This document shows, piece after piece, positions 24,229-36,151 of a DNA stretch of 64,000 nucleotides. Position 1 is the first letter of the stretch; every line of letters begins with the position of its first letter. The notes beneath the pieces are model-generated. The model was given only the letters and a program-made list of their open reading frames with translations. It did not search any database and was not told the origin of the DNA. The stretch is from Pezicula radicicola (Eukaryota > Ascomycota > Leotiomycetes > Helotiales > Dermateaceae), in NCBI GenBank assembly GCA_003008705.1, contig PDUO01000020.1, positions 374,817-438,816 on the forward strand. The letters are read 5' to 3'. The position numbers were made by a program, and so were the translations under genes.

Positions 24229-25854
24229 CTAGACACCAACGATCATAAATCCAGTGCCTCCAATGACACCCACAACCATCAAGGCTGTGAGAATACCCGC
24301 TCCGGCCTTGTCTCCTGTGGTAATGACAGTACTTGTCAAGCTGTCTGTTCCAGTCGTACTCGTGCTACCAGTTCCAGCATTCGAGTTACCCACACTAGTA
24401 CCACCGGTATCGTTAGTGACCAACTCTGACGCATCATCAATCAAGTTCGCCTGGATGACACTAAGCGCCGACATCATCTCGCCTACACCAGTCAGTCCAT
24501 CATATGTCGTATTTGCCGTCCAATGCTGCCCACAGAGCGTTTTTGCGGTGGACCCATCACATTGTTTTGCCGCTGCAATGGCCGATTTTTGGAGGTAGTT
24601 CATGATGGTGGTACGGGTGAATGGTGCGATTTTTGTTGTGGCTGCTAACCACCGTGAGAAGTAGGCTTTGAAGGATGTTTGATCTGTGTCACAGTCTCCA
24701 GTTGTGCCGACATTTTCGCAAGCTTGCTCCATCATTATATCGGCATCATCGAAGAAGATCGAGGAGGCGGTTAGGACTCCCTGGGTGCGAGTCTGCCAGA
24801 GTGCGACATCAGAGCTCGAGGTGTTCATGAGTGAGGTCTAGTTTTTGTTAGTTGAGAATGGGAATTTGGGTAAGGATACGAACATAGTTGTACATCATGG
24901 CAGCTCCGAGCAAATACAATCCGGCATTGTACGTCCATTGCACATGATCGATTGACGAGCAGTTGTCGGTATCTGATGTTCCGTCATACACATCATAATT
25001 GTCGCTCATCAACCCAACACTCTCGATCCAATTCCACGTCTTGTTTGCCCATTGCGCATAGGTATCGTTACCAGTATACCGTGCTAGCCTAGATGCAATA
25101 TTGAAAAAACATCCGTTGGCGACAGAATTCTTGTAGGTGTAACCACTGTTGAAGGTAAAGATTTGCCATCTCAATCCTCCACCGCACGTCGATGTGTCCC
25201 ATCTCGAAACCATCTCATTGAATACAGCCTGTGTGAGGGCTAGCCATTGTGGTTCGTCAGTTGGTGGGTTCTCGAAGTTCGTTTCTGCCGCTGTCATTGC
25301 TGCCATGGCCCAAAATCCTTGATCATCGTTTCCTTCCGTCTTTGTTTGGTTGGCGGGCATATAATCATCGTCTGTGCCTACTTGTGCGAGCAGTGCTTGG
25401 TAAGTTATTGCGTTGTATGTCGTGTCTCCAGTATAGTACCCTGCACGTACATCAGCAATTGTCCAAGGAGTATGCTATCAATAGAAGACATTTGCATCTG
25501 ATTCAAGGCAGCTCTGATCCAAAATTACTTACAGTAATCGACTAGAAGTCCAAAGAATGCTCCGGCTTCCCACCAGTAGTAAGGAGAAGGCAGATTGCCA
25601 GGCGTGTCGCCTGTATTGTTTCCAGTATAATAACTAACCATCCCATACGCGACTGTGCTGGCAGCTGATTTGATTGAAGCTGTGACACGGTCAAATTCTG
25701 AAAGACAAGCATGGTGCAGCACGAAGTTATAGATGCTTCGCCGTTGAATTGCTTTCTTACCTGTATCGGTGATATCCAGCGTCACTGCATCCACGACCTG
25801 AGCACACGCAGCCAAAGCCGCGGCTCCATACTTCAATGCAGCCCGTCCTCTCAT
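24229..25854 (-). CDS. GPI-anchored GH76 endo-1,6-alpha-mannosidase-like protein (DFG5/DCW1 family)
   Basis: Four exons: 25854-25761, 25697-25533, 25440-24884, 24837-24229. The start at 25854 gives a good secretion signal ([24 protein letters not shown]); an upstream in-frame codon at 25884 is not needed. Mature protein begins near VTLDITD, and [20 protein letters not shown] and [18 protein letters not shown] are family hallmarks. The Asp pair EGNDDQGFW is the expected catalytic site. Several N-glycosylation sequons are present. The C terminus has a Ser/Thr/Gly-rich stalk and a hydrophobic tail ([23 protein letters not shown]) as in GPI-anchored proteins. Dfg5/Dcw1 enzymes are thought to transfer GPI-mannoproteins into the cell wall. 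Intron 3 uses GTTCGT, which is less common but keeps frame (YNY|TSL). Confidence 0.93.
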
Positions 25855-27174
25855 CCTCACAGTCGCACAGAATAATATAAACAAGAATAGAAGGAAAAAA
25901 AGAAGTAGATACAGTGAAGAATGGAGGAGATCTCAATGGAATTGCCAAGTAACGAGAGCACGATAACCAGTTCTTGGTATTCGCAATATTCGATAAACGA
26001 CCAGGAGAGCGACAGTGATAGTGGTAGGGCAGAGATCGAAGCCTTTTCCAAGAGATGTCCAAGGAGACCCAAGGCGGGACCCCAAGGACCAAGGGGAATC
26101 GCATCAACAAAAAGGAGGGATCCATCTCCCTCGAGACCCACCTTTGGGCATTTATTTCGGTATAAGTTTCATAAGATGCACATTTCGCAGTTCATCCCAA
26201 TTTTGCATAGGAGAGTAGACACGAGCCCACTAAGAGGAGCCGCGTAATGGCTCGAGGATGCGTTACGCGGATGAGGCGGAGTCGTCAACCAAACGACGAC
26301 ATCACAAGGCTCTTTCTTTGCTTTGGAATCATACTTTATATGATGAGAAAACGCGGCATCTCTGGCACAAATGGCTCTTCTTAGCTTGCTAGATTTTGAC
26401 GTGTTGGCGTGAAGACGTAGCGAGGCGAAGCTCTCTTGCTCTTGTTCTGGTTGATGATGATGCAGCGTGAGATGTGGAATTGAAATTTGTTGTCCAGGAT
26501 GAGAGAAGCTTTGCTGCTTTGGAAACAAAGGATCCACACTGCTGAGCCCACTACCGAATCCCCGGGCAAAGAGCCGCTCGCCGACACCGAAGCTAAGTAC
26601 AGCCGAACAAAATACTAGGAAGGGAGAACTTCTCCATCATAGCGACAAGATGCACAGAACATTGACACTCGCCAAGTCAAGCAACTAGACGACATTGTTT
26701 CCAAAGGTCAAGAATGAGCTGTCAGCGTTCCAAGAATCGTCATGTTGTTGTCCCAGAACTTCTCAAACTTGTGTCAGCGACGGCGAGTCCACAATAATCT
26801 CACCGAGTCAACAAAAATGGGACGGAAGTGCTTCAACGACGTAACGTACTCGAGCATTAAGGTTATCATTTCGCACAGTATGTGCAGTCTAGAAGATATC
26901 ATACAACACCACCTTCAACTCCAACCCATTAATATACCAGATCCCTTCTAATCCCTATCTAATCCCTTCTAATTCTAATCAACAAAGGAAACGTCCTCCC
27001 TCTCTCTCAATCCTTTTTCTCACACACACACAAGTCCTTTTCTTCATTGAACTCCTAGCGCTCTATCTCCACGGGCTCTACTCGTCGCCCCGTGGGAACC
27101 ATACGGAACACTCGAATCATGATGAGAATTCAAACTGCTTCCTCAAGGGTTGGAGATATGGCTTCTAGCCCTCT
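25855..27174. other. Intergenic region between the GH76 and MFS genes
   Basis: 1.3 kb. Small frames on both strands lack recognisable content. A C/T- and CA-rich tract lies at about 26,990-27,040. It holds the promoter of the GH76 gene and the 3' end of the MFS gene. Confidence 0.4.
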
Positions 27175-28936
27175 CTAGACACTGTTATCCTCTGGCTCTT
27201 GGCTTGTCTTCAGAGTCTCCTCGTCATCTCCCGAGTAGGCGTACTTGCTGCGCTGCCTAATTTTCGCTCCAAAGAAGTAGAACCCGAATGGAATAGCACA
27301 ACAAGCCAGACTAAGGAAGGCGAGCAAGCTGCTAGCCCACTGGTCCCCGAGACGCGCATACATCTGTTCAGTGAATAAGACGACAGCTGCACCCCAGAAA
27401 CTTCTCAAGAAGGTCTTTGCGGCTAGAGCCGAAGCAGCAGAGTGCTGGTATGAGTCAACGAGATAATTGTTGGCGCTGTTGTACAGGAAGATGAAGCCGA
27501 ATCCGACAGGGAAGCCTCCGATAGCAGGTCCTAGCCATAACAAATCTGGGTATGATGTCCAGGCAAAAATGAAGAGGCCGATGGGAATGAACCAGCAGGA
27601 AACCATCATGGGAATAAGACGAACTTCCGCTGGTGGTTTGCCATTGTGCTTGGCACTCAATTTCAAGTAGTGTTTGTTGACTAGAGGAGCACACAAAGCC
27701 GAGCAGATAACTCCCAGGGCGATTGGAATGAACATAAGTCCCGTAATGCCGGAAGTATAACCCTTTCCTCCTTGGTAGACGATAGGGAAACTACTGAGGT
27801 CAGTTTGGCTCTGGAAATAATAGTCAGGTAGGAACTTACGCTACGAAGAACATATAAAGTAAACCGTAAAGAACACTCATGTAAAGTGAGACGAGAAATA
27901 CGATGAGTTCGGTGAACAAAAGCTGGAATGGACGAAGCAAGAAAATACGAAGACGCTCAGCAAATGGTCGTGTATCCAGATCCTGCTCAGTAACGTGGTC
28001 CGACTCGCCAGTCTCCTCCCTCATTTTCTTTGCGCGTGCTGCGAGAATAGTCGGTGCGTAAGTCTCAGGGACAGTGAAACTAATCAAAACCCAAACAACA
28101 AATGCAAATATAAGCTGAATCCAGTATAACCATCTCCACCCATATGAGTCTGATAAGAAACCACCGATGAGAGGACCAATTGCCGGACCGATGAACGGTG
28201 CTGCTGAGAATGCTGCCATAGGAACTCCACGCTCTTCGGTTCTCCAAAGATCTGCTAGAGTTCCACCCACGAGGGTCATTGGGGCGGAGAAGGCAATACC
28301 GTCGATTGCACGGCAAACAATAAGTGTCGAGATGTTCTTCGACACGGCGCAAGGAATGATGAAGATTACAGCGACCAAAAGTGTTGACGCATAAATCCTT
28401 CTCCGTCCCAAAACCTCAGACAATGGAGCGAAAACCATTGGACCAACACCAAATCCAACCACGAATATCGATATCGTAACCAGCGCCAATTCCTCCGATA
28501 CATGAAACTCATCCTCCACGCCTATAATATCCGCGGTGATGACAGATGAGCAAAATGCTACGACGAAACAGGTGATAGCCACAACCATTGTGCAGTACCA
28601 TTTATATCCCTTTGACCAGTTCTTCGGGTTCTCAGGATCGTTTGGGACGAAAGTAACGAGCTTGTATCTGGTTTCTCCATCCTTCTCAGTGGGTCCTGGA
28701 ATCTCTCCAGATGGTGTCTCGGTGGTATATTCCTCGAGGTTGGCGGTTGATGTGAGTGTTCGGTATGGTAAAGTAAGATCGAGATGGGGATCGCGACTTT
28801 CTTTGCGTGAAATTGTTGAACTTGTTCGGTGGACTCGAGATCCGCCTGTATGTGTGCGAGTTAGTTTTGGAGAAGCTGTTGTAGGTCTTGCGATAGGCTC
28901 GAATGTAGTAACGGGTGCTACTGATTGATCCGCCAT
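27175..28936 (-). CDS. MFS transporter, DHA1 (drug/polyamine:H+ antiporter) type
   Basis: Two exons: 28936-27840 and 27790-27175 (49-bp intron), 570 residues. A cytoplasmic N-terminal tail of about 110 residues rich in Ser/Thr ends in [15 protein letters not shown], a signature just before helix 1 of fungal DHA1 carriers. The motif after helix 2 is [47 protein letters not shown] is the helix 5-6 region, and a short central loop carries [23 protein letters not shown]. The second exon supplies the remaining helices. Such proteins export drugs, polyamines or secondary metabolites at the plasma membrane. Substrate cannot be told from the sequence. No biosynthetic cluster is present around it. Confidence 0.92.
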
Positions 28937-30055
28937 TTTAAATAATATTTAGAAGTTCCAATGCCTCTAGGCTTAACCATACAATAATCAACAGGATAAC
29001 AAAGGCTGATATATTTTCAGGAACCAGGGGCAAATCGAATTGCATATGACTATGTAACACAGAAATGCAAGTATCAGGAGAGACCTTAACTTATATATGT
29101 GTACCTCCCCAGACCTATGACTTTACCATGACATATGTCAACCGCGGGTATGGCAACCGATACAGGAGTAACAGGACATCAATGACCTCAAATTTCTTAG
29201 GAGGAAAAAAAGTACCTGAATCAAACCATTTCGATAAGATCTTGTCCTGCCACTGGCTGGGAATAGCTCGGGCTTCGGTTGGTCCATGGAAAAGATACAA
29301 AAGTAAGAGAAAAAACAACAAAAAGCTACAAAAACAACTTGTGAGGTCCAGCATGCCAAGCCGCCTCAACGGCCCAAAAGTGAAGATTGGGCTTAAGGCT
29401 GACTCTCAGACTTGTGGCTTGAGCGTGTCTGGCCAATCAAGAAACTTCAAAGGTGGCTTTTGATGGAGGTTTTCCCAGCAGCTTCTTGGTGCCTTGGACG
29501 CTCCGCGGACCTTCCGGATCAAATACCAGATCAACGTTTGCCCAGCCAGATGGAAAGATCTGGACAGAAATTGCTTCAGATTCTTTTGAAAACATGCTGA
29601 CTGAGTGACCGAGTACGTGATAGGAACCACAAAAACTGAGAGTGGGAAGGACGGACGTTCGTGATTATACTCGTGATCGGAGAGAGTATAGAGAAGGCCG
29701 TGTCAATGACGATGAAAAGAGCACGGATGGTGTGATATTGCTGTTGTGTGGAAGAAAAGAAGAACACGATGAGATAACGATGAGAGAGCGAGAACTTTAA
29801 TTCTGCTTATCACATGATCTAGCCGAGCCCCTTAATTCATCGACCACCAGACGACACTTCTAATTTGATGAACAAATACAATCCTGTGAATCACTGGATT
29901 GATTTGAATATCTCAAATGAGGAAGCATTTCCCGTCTTTCTTGCATGCATGTATTAGATTAATTTCTAGTTACATGTGCATGACTTCGAATTCCCGCCAT
30001 CCGAGCATTTCCATCAAGAGTAAGCCAACAACATGATACCATCCAGCGTACCCAA
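28937..30055. other. Intergenic region upstream of the MFS gene
   Basis: 1.1 kb, with short frames only. Nothing recognised. Confidence 0.4.
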
Positions 30056-30448
30056 TTAAGAGTCAAAGCCATACCTCCTTGGAGGCAGACGACCTCTTGG
30101 TGGCAAAACGGTGGCAACACCTCCAGCTCCAGCTCCAATTCCCTTCAACTCCCTAGCTCCCACCTTCTTTCCGCTCTTCTTGGCCTTGATTCTACCCCCA
30201 CCCTTTCTTCGCTCCGCGTTCATTCTGGCCAATTGCTGTCCTCTATAATAGAGGGCTTCTCTGGCGTCGGCTCGGCGCCTGGCAGCGAGAGTGGTTGGGT
30301 GTGCGCCTAGGCAGTACAGTCTCGAGTGGTCCAGAATCTCAATGGCTTGGCCGTGGGTAAAGGGCTTGCTGCAGTCGTCACAGCGCTCCGTGACGAGGTA
30401 CTCCGGCATGTTCCAGGAGGGGTGAGAGGGGTGGGCAGCAGCAGCCAT
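30056..30448 (-). CDS. Small basic hypothetical protein with CxxC motif
   Basis: 130 residues from ATG 30448. The coding segment is clearly more GC-rich than its surroundings. It contains RCDDCSKPF followed 20 residues later by a lone Cys (RLYCLGAH), perhaps half of a zinc-binding site, and then a long helix-prone, strongly basic stretch (ARRRADAREALYYRGQQLARMNAERRKGGGRIKAKKSGKKVG). It ends Arg/Pro/Gly-rich. I do not recognise the family. Signals upstream suggest a leader with two introns that contain minisatellite DNA (see 30461-30869). Basic composition fits a nucleic-acid-binding or ribosome-associated role, but this is inference. Confidence 0.6.
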   Translation of the reverse strand: MAAAAHPSHPSWNMPEYLVTERCDDCSKPFTHGQAIEILDHSRLYCLGAHPTTLAARRRADAREALYYRGQQLARMNAERRKGGGRIKAKKSGKKVGARELKGIGAGAGGVATVLPPRGRLPPRRYGFDS

Positions 30449-30470
30449 GGTGTGAGACTGCTATATGTGA

Positions 30471-30695
30471 GTAACTCAAAGCAAGTGGGTAACTCAAGAC
30501 AACTGGGACACCCAAAATAACTTCGTAACCCAGAGCAACTAGATAATTTAGAATAACTGGGTAACCTAATACAACGAAATAACCTAAATAACTCGGTAAC
30601 TCAGAACAACTTAATAGCCCAGAACTAGATAACCTAGAACAACTAGATAACCCAGAATAACTGGGTAACTCAGAACAACTTGGTAGCTCAAAGAA
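30471..30695. repeat. Diverged 18-bp minisatellite, about 12 copies
   Basis: Tandem units close to TAACYCAGAACAACTNGG, diverged at many positions, with some units shortened to 15-17 bp. Begins 22 bp upstream of the 130-residue gene start codon. Confidence 0.75.
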
Positions 30696-30783
30696 AGTAT
30701 ATACTTACGAGTGGGGATTTGTAGTATGTGGTGTTGGATTCTATGATTGATACGTTAACTTTCCGTTCAAATTCAACTTGGGA

Positions 30784-30856
30784 GTTAATCAAAACAACTG
30801 GGTTACCCAAAGCAACTCGGTAACTCGGCTTAACTGGGTAACTCAAACTCAAAGAA
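30784..30856. repeat. Second cluster of the same 18-bp minisatellite, about 4 copies
   Basis: Units such as GTTACCCAAAGCAACTCG and GTAACTCGGCTTAACTGG, same consensus as 30471-30695. The two clusters are separated by about 90 bp of unrelated sequence and each lies just downstream (minus strand) of a GTAAGTAT motif. Confidence 0.7.
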
Positions 30857-30869
30857 AACGAATACTTAC

Positions 30870-33028
30870 TTGTCAGAATTCTGATATGGGTGACTCCTTT
30901 GATTTTGACGTGTTTTGGGTAGAAATAGAGACACGTAAAACTAGGAATGAGGTTTACCTACCTACCTTAAAGCGAGCTAACCCGTCACGGCTGGAAGCCG
31001 AACAATCACAATATTGACTAAAATCCGCATAATAGGACGGTACGCTGCAATAAGACACGTAGATTTAAGTGACTCAAATCAATTGATAGACAATATTCCT
31101 AACCCAAATACACATTAGGGTTTTTTTTCTTAAGGCAAGTACATGGCTGGAAGCTACTCTACAACTCATGGAATACAGGAGCAATATTTCCCAGTTACCT
31201 ATAGCAAAACTAATCTGAAATGCCTTATTCTATCTAACCTTTCAAAAGCATAAACGGCATACTTCGAGAAAGAAACAGATTAAGTTTTGAAATCAAGAAT
31301 ATGTATTTCCCTTTAGAAAGTGTGAACAGTAAGAAGCCCGTTGCCTAAAATCACCATCTGTAAATTAAACTAGAATTAGCCGACGACTGTAGCAAGATAT
31401 CACAAATTCCTTTCTAAAGCTCACTTCAGTTTTCCTAAACCGACGAGGCATCTTTTAAAACACAAATCTTTTCCACCAGCCCCTTGCTCTTCCCTCCTTC
31501 CTTCCCAAAGCGCCACACACTAACCCCTCGCTTAGCATACGGTACTGCACCTTCCCACCCCCCTTTCCCTTTTCCCCTTTCCCCTTTCCCAAACAAACCC
31601 AAACAAACACAAAAACGCCCTTCTCATCCCCCACAAATAACCCCAAACCCCTCAACAAACAACTCAAACAAGGAGGCTTAGAACAGTGGTAGTTCATCTG
31701 ATTCCAGTATTACTATCTCGGCAAAAATGGAAAATAATAGTACCTACAAGTTTTTCTTATATTCCTACCTTCCCTTAAAATAATATTCCTGTCTTCAGAA
31801 TTAGATGTAAATTTAGACGGGCCAGAGCGGGAATTAGCGAACCCACCGCCTGCATGAAGGTCGTCGGTTCAATCCCGACAGTCTCCCTTTCTTTTTCTTT
31901 TGCATTTGCCTTTTAATTGACTCTGCTTTTTGTGGGTTTGGACCTTTGAATTTTTGTGCTAGATCTGTTCGGAAGGTATGGGTTTCTTGGGGGCTTTTCA
32001 GCATTGGATTTTCTTTTTTAGATAATTCGAGGGGATAAGTAGTAGAGTATAAATTAAGCGAGCGAGCGAGGTTAGGTAGGATCAGGATTTTGATTGTCCT
32101 TTTTTGACCGTTGGACAGCAAAAGGGAGAAAGGGCACCTACGCACTATTGTAGAGGAAGAAACGAAGTAATCGAAAGGGTCTTGATGTTTTGAAAGTAGA
32201 GCAGTTTTGAATTTTATGTGTATTCTTTCTAAACTGAGGTCTTGATTTTTGAGATAGAAGTCTCAAGTGCTTACCTACTTAACAAAGTTTAATGACTAAA
32301 TTCAAAACACCAGTAACCCAACAAATAACTTTTGAACGTGAGAGAGTAAAGGTAAGAAGTAGTAAGGCTCATTTTAGTCATGTCGCTTACTACATTGAAT
32401 TTATATTGAATTTAACTGGATATGCTGCAAGTACGTCAATGGACCCTTCTGTGCCATACCATTTTAAAGCAAGATATTAGCTAACCGACCAATCAAGAAC
32501 TCAGCAAATCTTTCAAGAGGAATCACAGAATTTTCAAGTAGAATTTGATAGACATTTGAAGTAGATGGTATCACAAAGTAAATTAATTATATAGTCTGTC
32601 TGTTTTTGTACTTATACATTTGTACACTTCCCTCCACACAGCCCAAGCTGGTTTCCAACCGTGGTATCAAGTAGCATCAATTTCGTTCCTCCATAAGCTC
32701 GTTGCTCATGTTCTTCCTCCTGGCTAATGGAATATGTTTCCCTTTAAAGTTAACGTGTACCTCCTTCTTGCTCCGAGGCCTCATGGCTCTGTGCTCTCTG
32801 GGCACAATACAGTAGACTCTTCTTCCTGCCTATCCCGCGGCTCGTTAAGTCGCATAACAACTTTTGATGAGTGGTGGCGCTGAAAACCCTCCACCAATTT
32901 TTCCCTCCTACGCCTTCCTCAAATATTCGCCGGAGCCGGTTGCTTGTCGCCAACCTAACCCTCCATTTAACAAAATAAAAATTCGTGACATGTCGTCACC
33001 CATTAGATAACGTCATGAAACCCTTCGA
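30870..33028. other. AT-rich intergenic region
   Basis: 2.1 kb, mostly AT-rich with homopolymer runs. Contains the tRNA-like remnant at 31815-31887. Short frames show no family content. Confidence 0.4.
31815..31887 (+). pseudogene. tRNA-like remnant
   Basis: The 3' part is convincing: T stem GTCGG/CCGAC (31863-31867, 31875-31879) around TTCAATC, matching the B-box GGTTCAATCCC, then AGTCTCCC and a T-rich run (TTTCTTTTTC) as in Pol III terminators. An A-box-like GGCCAGAGCGGG lies at about 31819. The acceptor 5' side pairs at only 4 of 7 positions, and no 7-nt anticodon loop with T33 and a good stem can be formed. Therefore called a remnant without assigned amino acid. Confidence 0.35.
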
Positions 33029-34228
33029 TCATCGTTTTGGTCCATGGTTAGACCCAACACCTAACCTCTCCAATTCCTCATCGCTCACCATCGGAGGCGC
33101 ATAACTGCTAACCGAGTCTACGGTCCTCTGACTAATGTTCCTCCCTATGCCACTACCCGACCAAGCCCCACCATTAAATGTCTGATTTAACGAACTGCTA
33201 GGAGGTTGAGTATGGGATCTCGAACCCTGCGCATCGCCATATCCAAGCGTAGGACTCGAGGTGTTTCCCGTGTGCTGTACAGCTATTCTTTCTAATGAAT
33301 TCTGACGGACCATGGGATGGACAGGTCTAGGTGCTATGACAGGAACTTCTAGTTGAGATTCCACTGGAACTGAGACAGGGAACCCCATCGTATCTACTGT
33401 GTCGCGACTTCCAGCTGGCATTCGGGGCATTGGCGGAAGTTCTAGCCCTTCGTATGGGTTATCGTTTGGAAAACCCATTGTGTCACTTGTTTCTGAGCGC
33501 ATGAGTCGTCCTGGTGTTGGCATGGATGGCATAGTGGGCGTTGGCTGGTAGGTTTGTGCTTGGCTGTGTGGTGTGAAAGTACCAGTGCTGAGAGGCGAGA
33601 CATATGCACTATCGTGGAGGGTACCAGATGTGTCTATGCGACCAAGTGAGTTGCGGTTTCGCCTAGATGCATCAGACTGACTTTCCGCGTAAGTAGGTAA
33701 GAAGTGGTCTCCTTCAGACGCATAAGGACTTGTTGCGTATGGGCTTGCTTCTCCTCCTCGCAGCGCGACTCCAGATCCTGTCGAAGATGGATGGAGTGAC
33801 AATGGTTCTGGGACAAGGCTATTGGGCCTCTCCTGGTTGTTCGTGAACGGTACACCTGTGAAAGCAGAATTAAGTCCGGCATAGGTGACCGGCTCGGTGG
33901 TGCCATTCTTCTGTGCAATCTGCTTCTTCTTCCTCCTCTGCATCAAGCACACTCCTATCAGAGCAAGGACCAGTAATAAACAGAGACCGCCAACAACGGC
34001 ACCAATCACTACACCCTTTTGAACTCCCGACGACGACGACGACGAAGCAGATGTAGATGTAGATGTTGGGTTATGGGTGGATTGAGAAGTCGTCGAGGTC
34101 TGAAAACCCGCTGTTGTAGTTTGTTGATTCTGTTGGGCAGTAGTTGTCGTCGCCTGGCCTCCATTACTCCCCGCATTCTGGCCACCACTGCTGCCCTGGC
34201 TCCCAGCCTCTTGACCACCGCTGTTCAT
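33029..34228 (-). CDS. Single-pass membrane protein with Ser/Thr/Gln-rich ectodomain (sensor-like)
   Basis: 399 residues from ATG 34228. The longer open frame begins with a non-ATG codon and was not used. The first 70 residues are Gly/Gln/Ser/Thr-rich, mucin-like and probably O-mannosylated. A single helix follows (about 72-96, VVIGAVVGGLCLLLVLALIGVCLM) with a stop-transfer QRRKKK. The cytoplasmic tail of about 300 residues is Pro/Ser/Thr-rich and disordered, with a duplicated DTMGFP motif and many possible phosphosites, ending DEELERLGVGSNHGPKR. There is no N-terminal signal sequence, so the helix would act as signal anchor with the N terminus outside. The architecture resembles Mid2/Wsc-type wall sensors but no Cys-rich WSC domain is present. 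Function unknown. Confidence 0.7.
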   Translation of the reverse strand: MNSGGQEAGSQGSSGGQNAGSNGGQATTTTAQQNQQTTTAGFQTSTTSQSTHNPTSTSTSASSSSSSGVQKGVVIGAVVGGLCLLLVLALIGVCLMQRRKKKQIAQKNGTTEPVTYAGLNSAFTGVPFTNNQERPNSLVPEPLSLHPSSTGSGVALRGGEASPYATSPYASEGDHFLPTYAESQSDASRRNRNSLGRIDTSGTLHDSAYVSPLSTGTFTPHSQAQTYQPTPTMPSMPTPGRLMRSETSDTMGFPNDNPYEGLELPPMPRMPAGSRDTVDTMGFPVSVPVESQLEVPVIAPRPVHPMVRQNSLERIAVQHTGNTSSPTLGYGDAQGSRSHTQPPSSSLNQTFNGGAWSGSGIGRNISQRTVDSVSSYAPPMVSDEELERLGVGSNHGPKR

Positions 34229-36151
34229 CTTGCCCGAGTCGTGCAGGTATTCAGAGACAATTGAAGTGAAAGAATAGAAGGCCTCGTCGCTTGGCAAGAA
34301 AAGAAAATGATCTCCAACGAAAATAGAATGTGCGTACGACAGCAAAGACAGGCAAAGCAAATCAACAACAATGCAAAAGCACAAAGAAAAGAGAGTCGAG
34401 AGATGATTGAGATGATATCTTTAGGAAAGGAGGGCCCTGAGTACACGCATGCACGGCGTTATCTTACCTCTTCCAGCCAGCTCAGCCTCGCCTGGGAACT
34501 TGTTCAGAATTCTAAATTGTCGGTCTCGTGGCTGACCCCTGGTGATCAAACTGCCCAGAGGGGCCAGAATCCCAGAATCCGTCAGAAAGACTCAGGTGTG
34601 GGACCTCAGGCCGAAGAAGTTGCGCAACAAGTAGCGAGGCTGAACGAGACACAGGCCGCTGATAGGCCAGAGCAGCAGGCGAAATATCTGGAAATGGTCA
34701 GTGACGACTGGGAACACGCCGAACATCCCAACGACGCGTGGCTATTGATAGAAAAATGCCCTAGAAAATGTCCCGAAAAGGCAGGAAAAGGGTCCTGAAC
34801 AATACTGTACTGTAGCTCCTGAGATTTACATCACGTGTGAAGCTTAATTGAGCCACGATTAAGGAACAGTGCGCTCGCCCAGCACTCAAGGATGAAGGAA
34901 CACAACGCATAACTCGCTCAAGCCAACGGTATCTCCGCAAAACTCCCAAAAGGAAGGCGACTTCTGCTGCTTTTTTCTTGATTTGCAACTGTCTGCCCAC
35001 GATCTTCTGATGTGGTGGCTGTGGCCGTCGCCATCAGTCCCTATTTACCCAAGCTTCAATAAATCGATAACAGAGAGGACCCGAGTATTGAACTTTCATA
35101 AACGATGCGAGCATGCATCATCCTTTGACGTAGCCATTACTCTAAATGATACGGGGGATACCCGGGGATGCAGTACTTAGATTAATACAGTAAGTGCTCG
35201 ACGGTCTTTCTGCAACTTTTTCTATTGTTGTCCTTGTTGCTTTTGTTGTTGATTTATTCTCAGTCATTTCTGGTTATTTCAATGGTGTATGTATCTCCAC
35301 TGCCTCCTCTCCGTGATATTCCCAGTTTCTTCGAAACCCTCTCCACTCCAACATCTTGACAATCTTTGGGCTTTGTGGCTCTTACTCCATTGGCTCTGCG
35401 CTTTTCTTCCTCCGTGTTCCGCAAACTCTCGAAGTCGTTAAGATATTCAGGGAGCAGTTAGGATTGCTCGTCGCAACAACGGTTAACCATAATTTCTCAG
35501 TCCGAGTTCGAGTTTCATCCTCTGCTAGGGTAGAAAAAAGCCAAGCGCAAGAGAAAAAAATTGACGAAATCATCACAACAACTCGGCAGGTAAGCACATT
35601 AAGACAAAATCCTACACTACTTCGTAATTTGGTATCGTGAGGTAGTCTGCGGAGACCAAGCGGTCGCCTAATTTAGGGGAGCGAAGAGCTCTCTTGCAAG
35701 ATAGCCTAAGGTACTCGATATGCTTGCCTTCTCAATTGCGTCACTAAAGAGGATGGGAAGTCCCATTACTCGCTGCCTTAGGAGGAAGTAGTGGTAGTTC
35801 CTCTCATGTATGGCTTGCTCACTTGAGCCAACCATGCACATCACTAACACAAAGACGATATATAGTCGTTTGTCAAACGATTGCATTGATGAGCGATACA
35901 ACATCACTCCCAAGTTCCCCCATGTTCTCAATAATTTCCGAACATCGTACCCAATCAAATCAAAAACACCCTTTCAATCATCAGATCGTTGAATTCCGGT
36001 ACTCCCAGGATATCTCTCTAGATATTGTTTTGTTGAAAGACTGCGTTGAAGCAGCCAAAATGCTACGCCATCCCATGATGAATGCAATTGCTTTTCCTCA
36101 GCCCGACCCTAACCATCAACACCTAAATGAAACCCTAATAGCACAATCCAT
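34229..36151. other. Intergenic region, 1.9 kb
   Basis: Between the start of the membrane-protein gene and the 3' end of the SHMT gene. A 163-codon plus-strand frame (34307-34798) has biased, non-family content and no splice context, so I do not call it. Nothing else recognised. Confidence 0.4.

Larger units (their letters stand above)
30461..30869 (-). promoter_or_regulatory. Probable 5' leader with two introns of the 130-residue gene
   Basis: On the minus strand, GTAAGTAT donors occur at 30869-30862 and 30708-30701. Each is followed by a TTCTTTGAG-like sequence and then by 18-bp repeats. Matching acceptors are ATCATAG (AG at 30742-30741) and ATATAG (AG at 30462-30461), 12 bp before ATG 30448. 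A GTTAAC branch-like motif precedes the first acceptor. This predicts a 32-nt exon at 30740-30709 between introns of 129 and 248 bp. Inferred from signals only. Confidence 0.45.

Noticed and set aside
33029..34384. Longer start of the membrane protein with an apparent signal peptide (CFCIVVDLLCLSLLSYAHS)
   Set aside because: The upstream frame begins with TTG, not ATG. The first true ATG is at 34228, so the apparent signal peptide is probably leader DNA.
34307..34798. 163-codon plus-strand frame
   Set aside because: Lies over the 5' region of the membrane-protein gene on the other strand, is Gln/Arg/Glu-biased, and has no recognisable domain or splice context.
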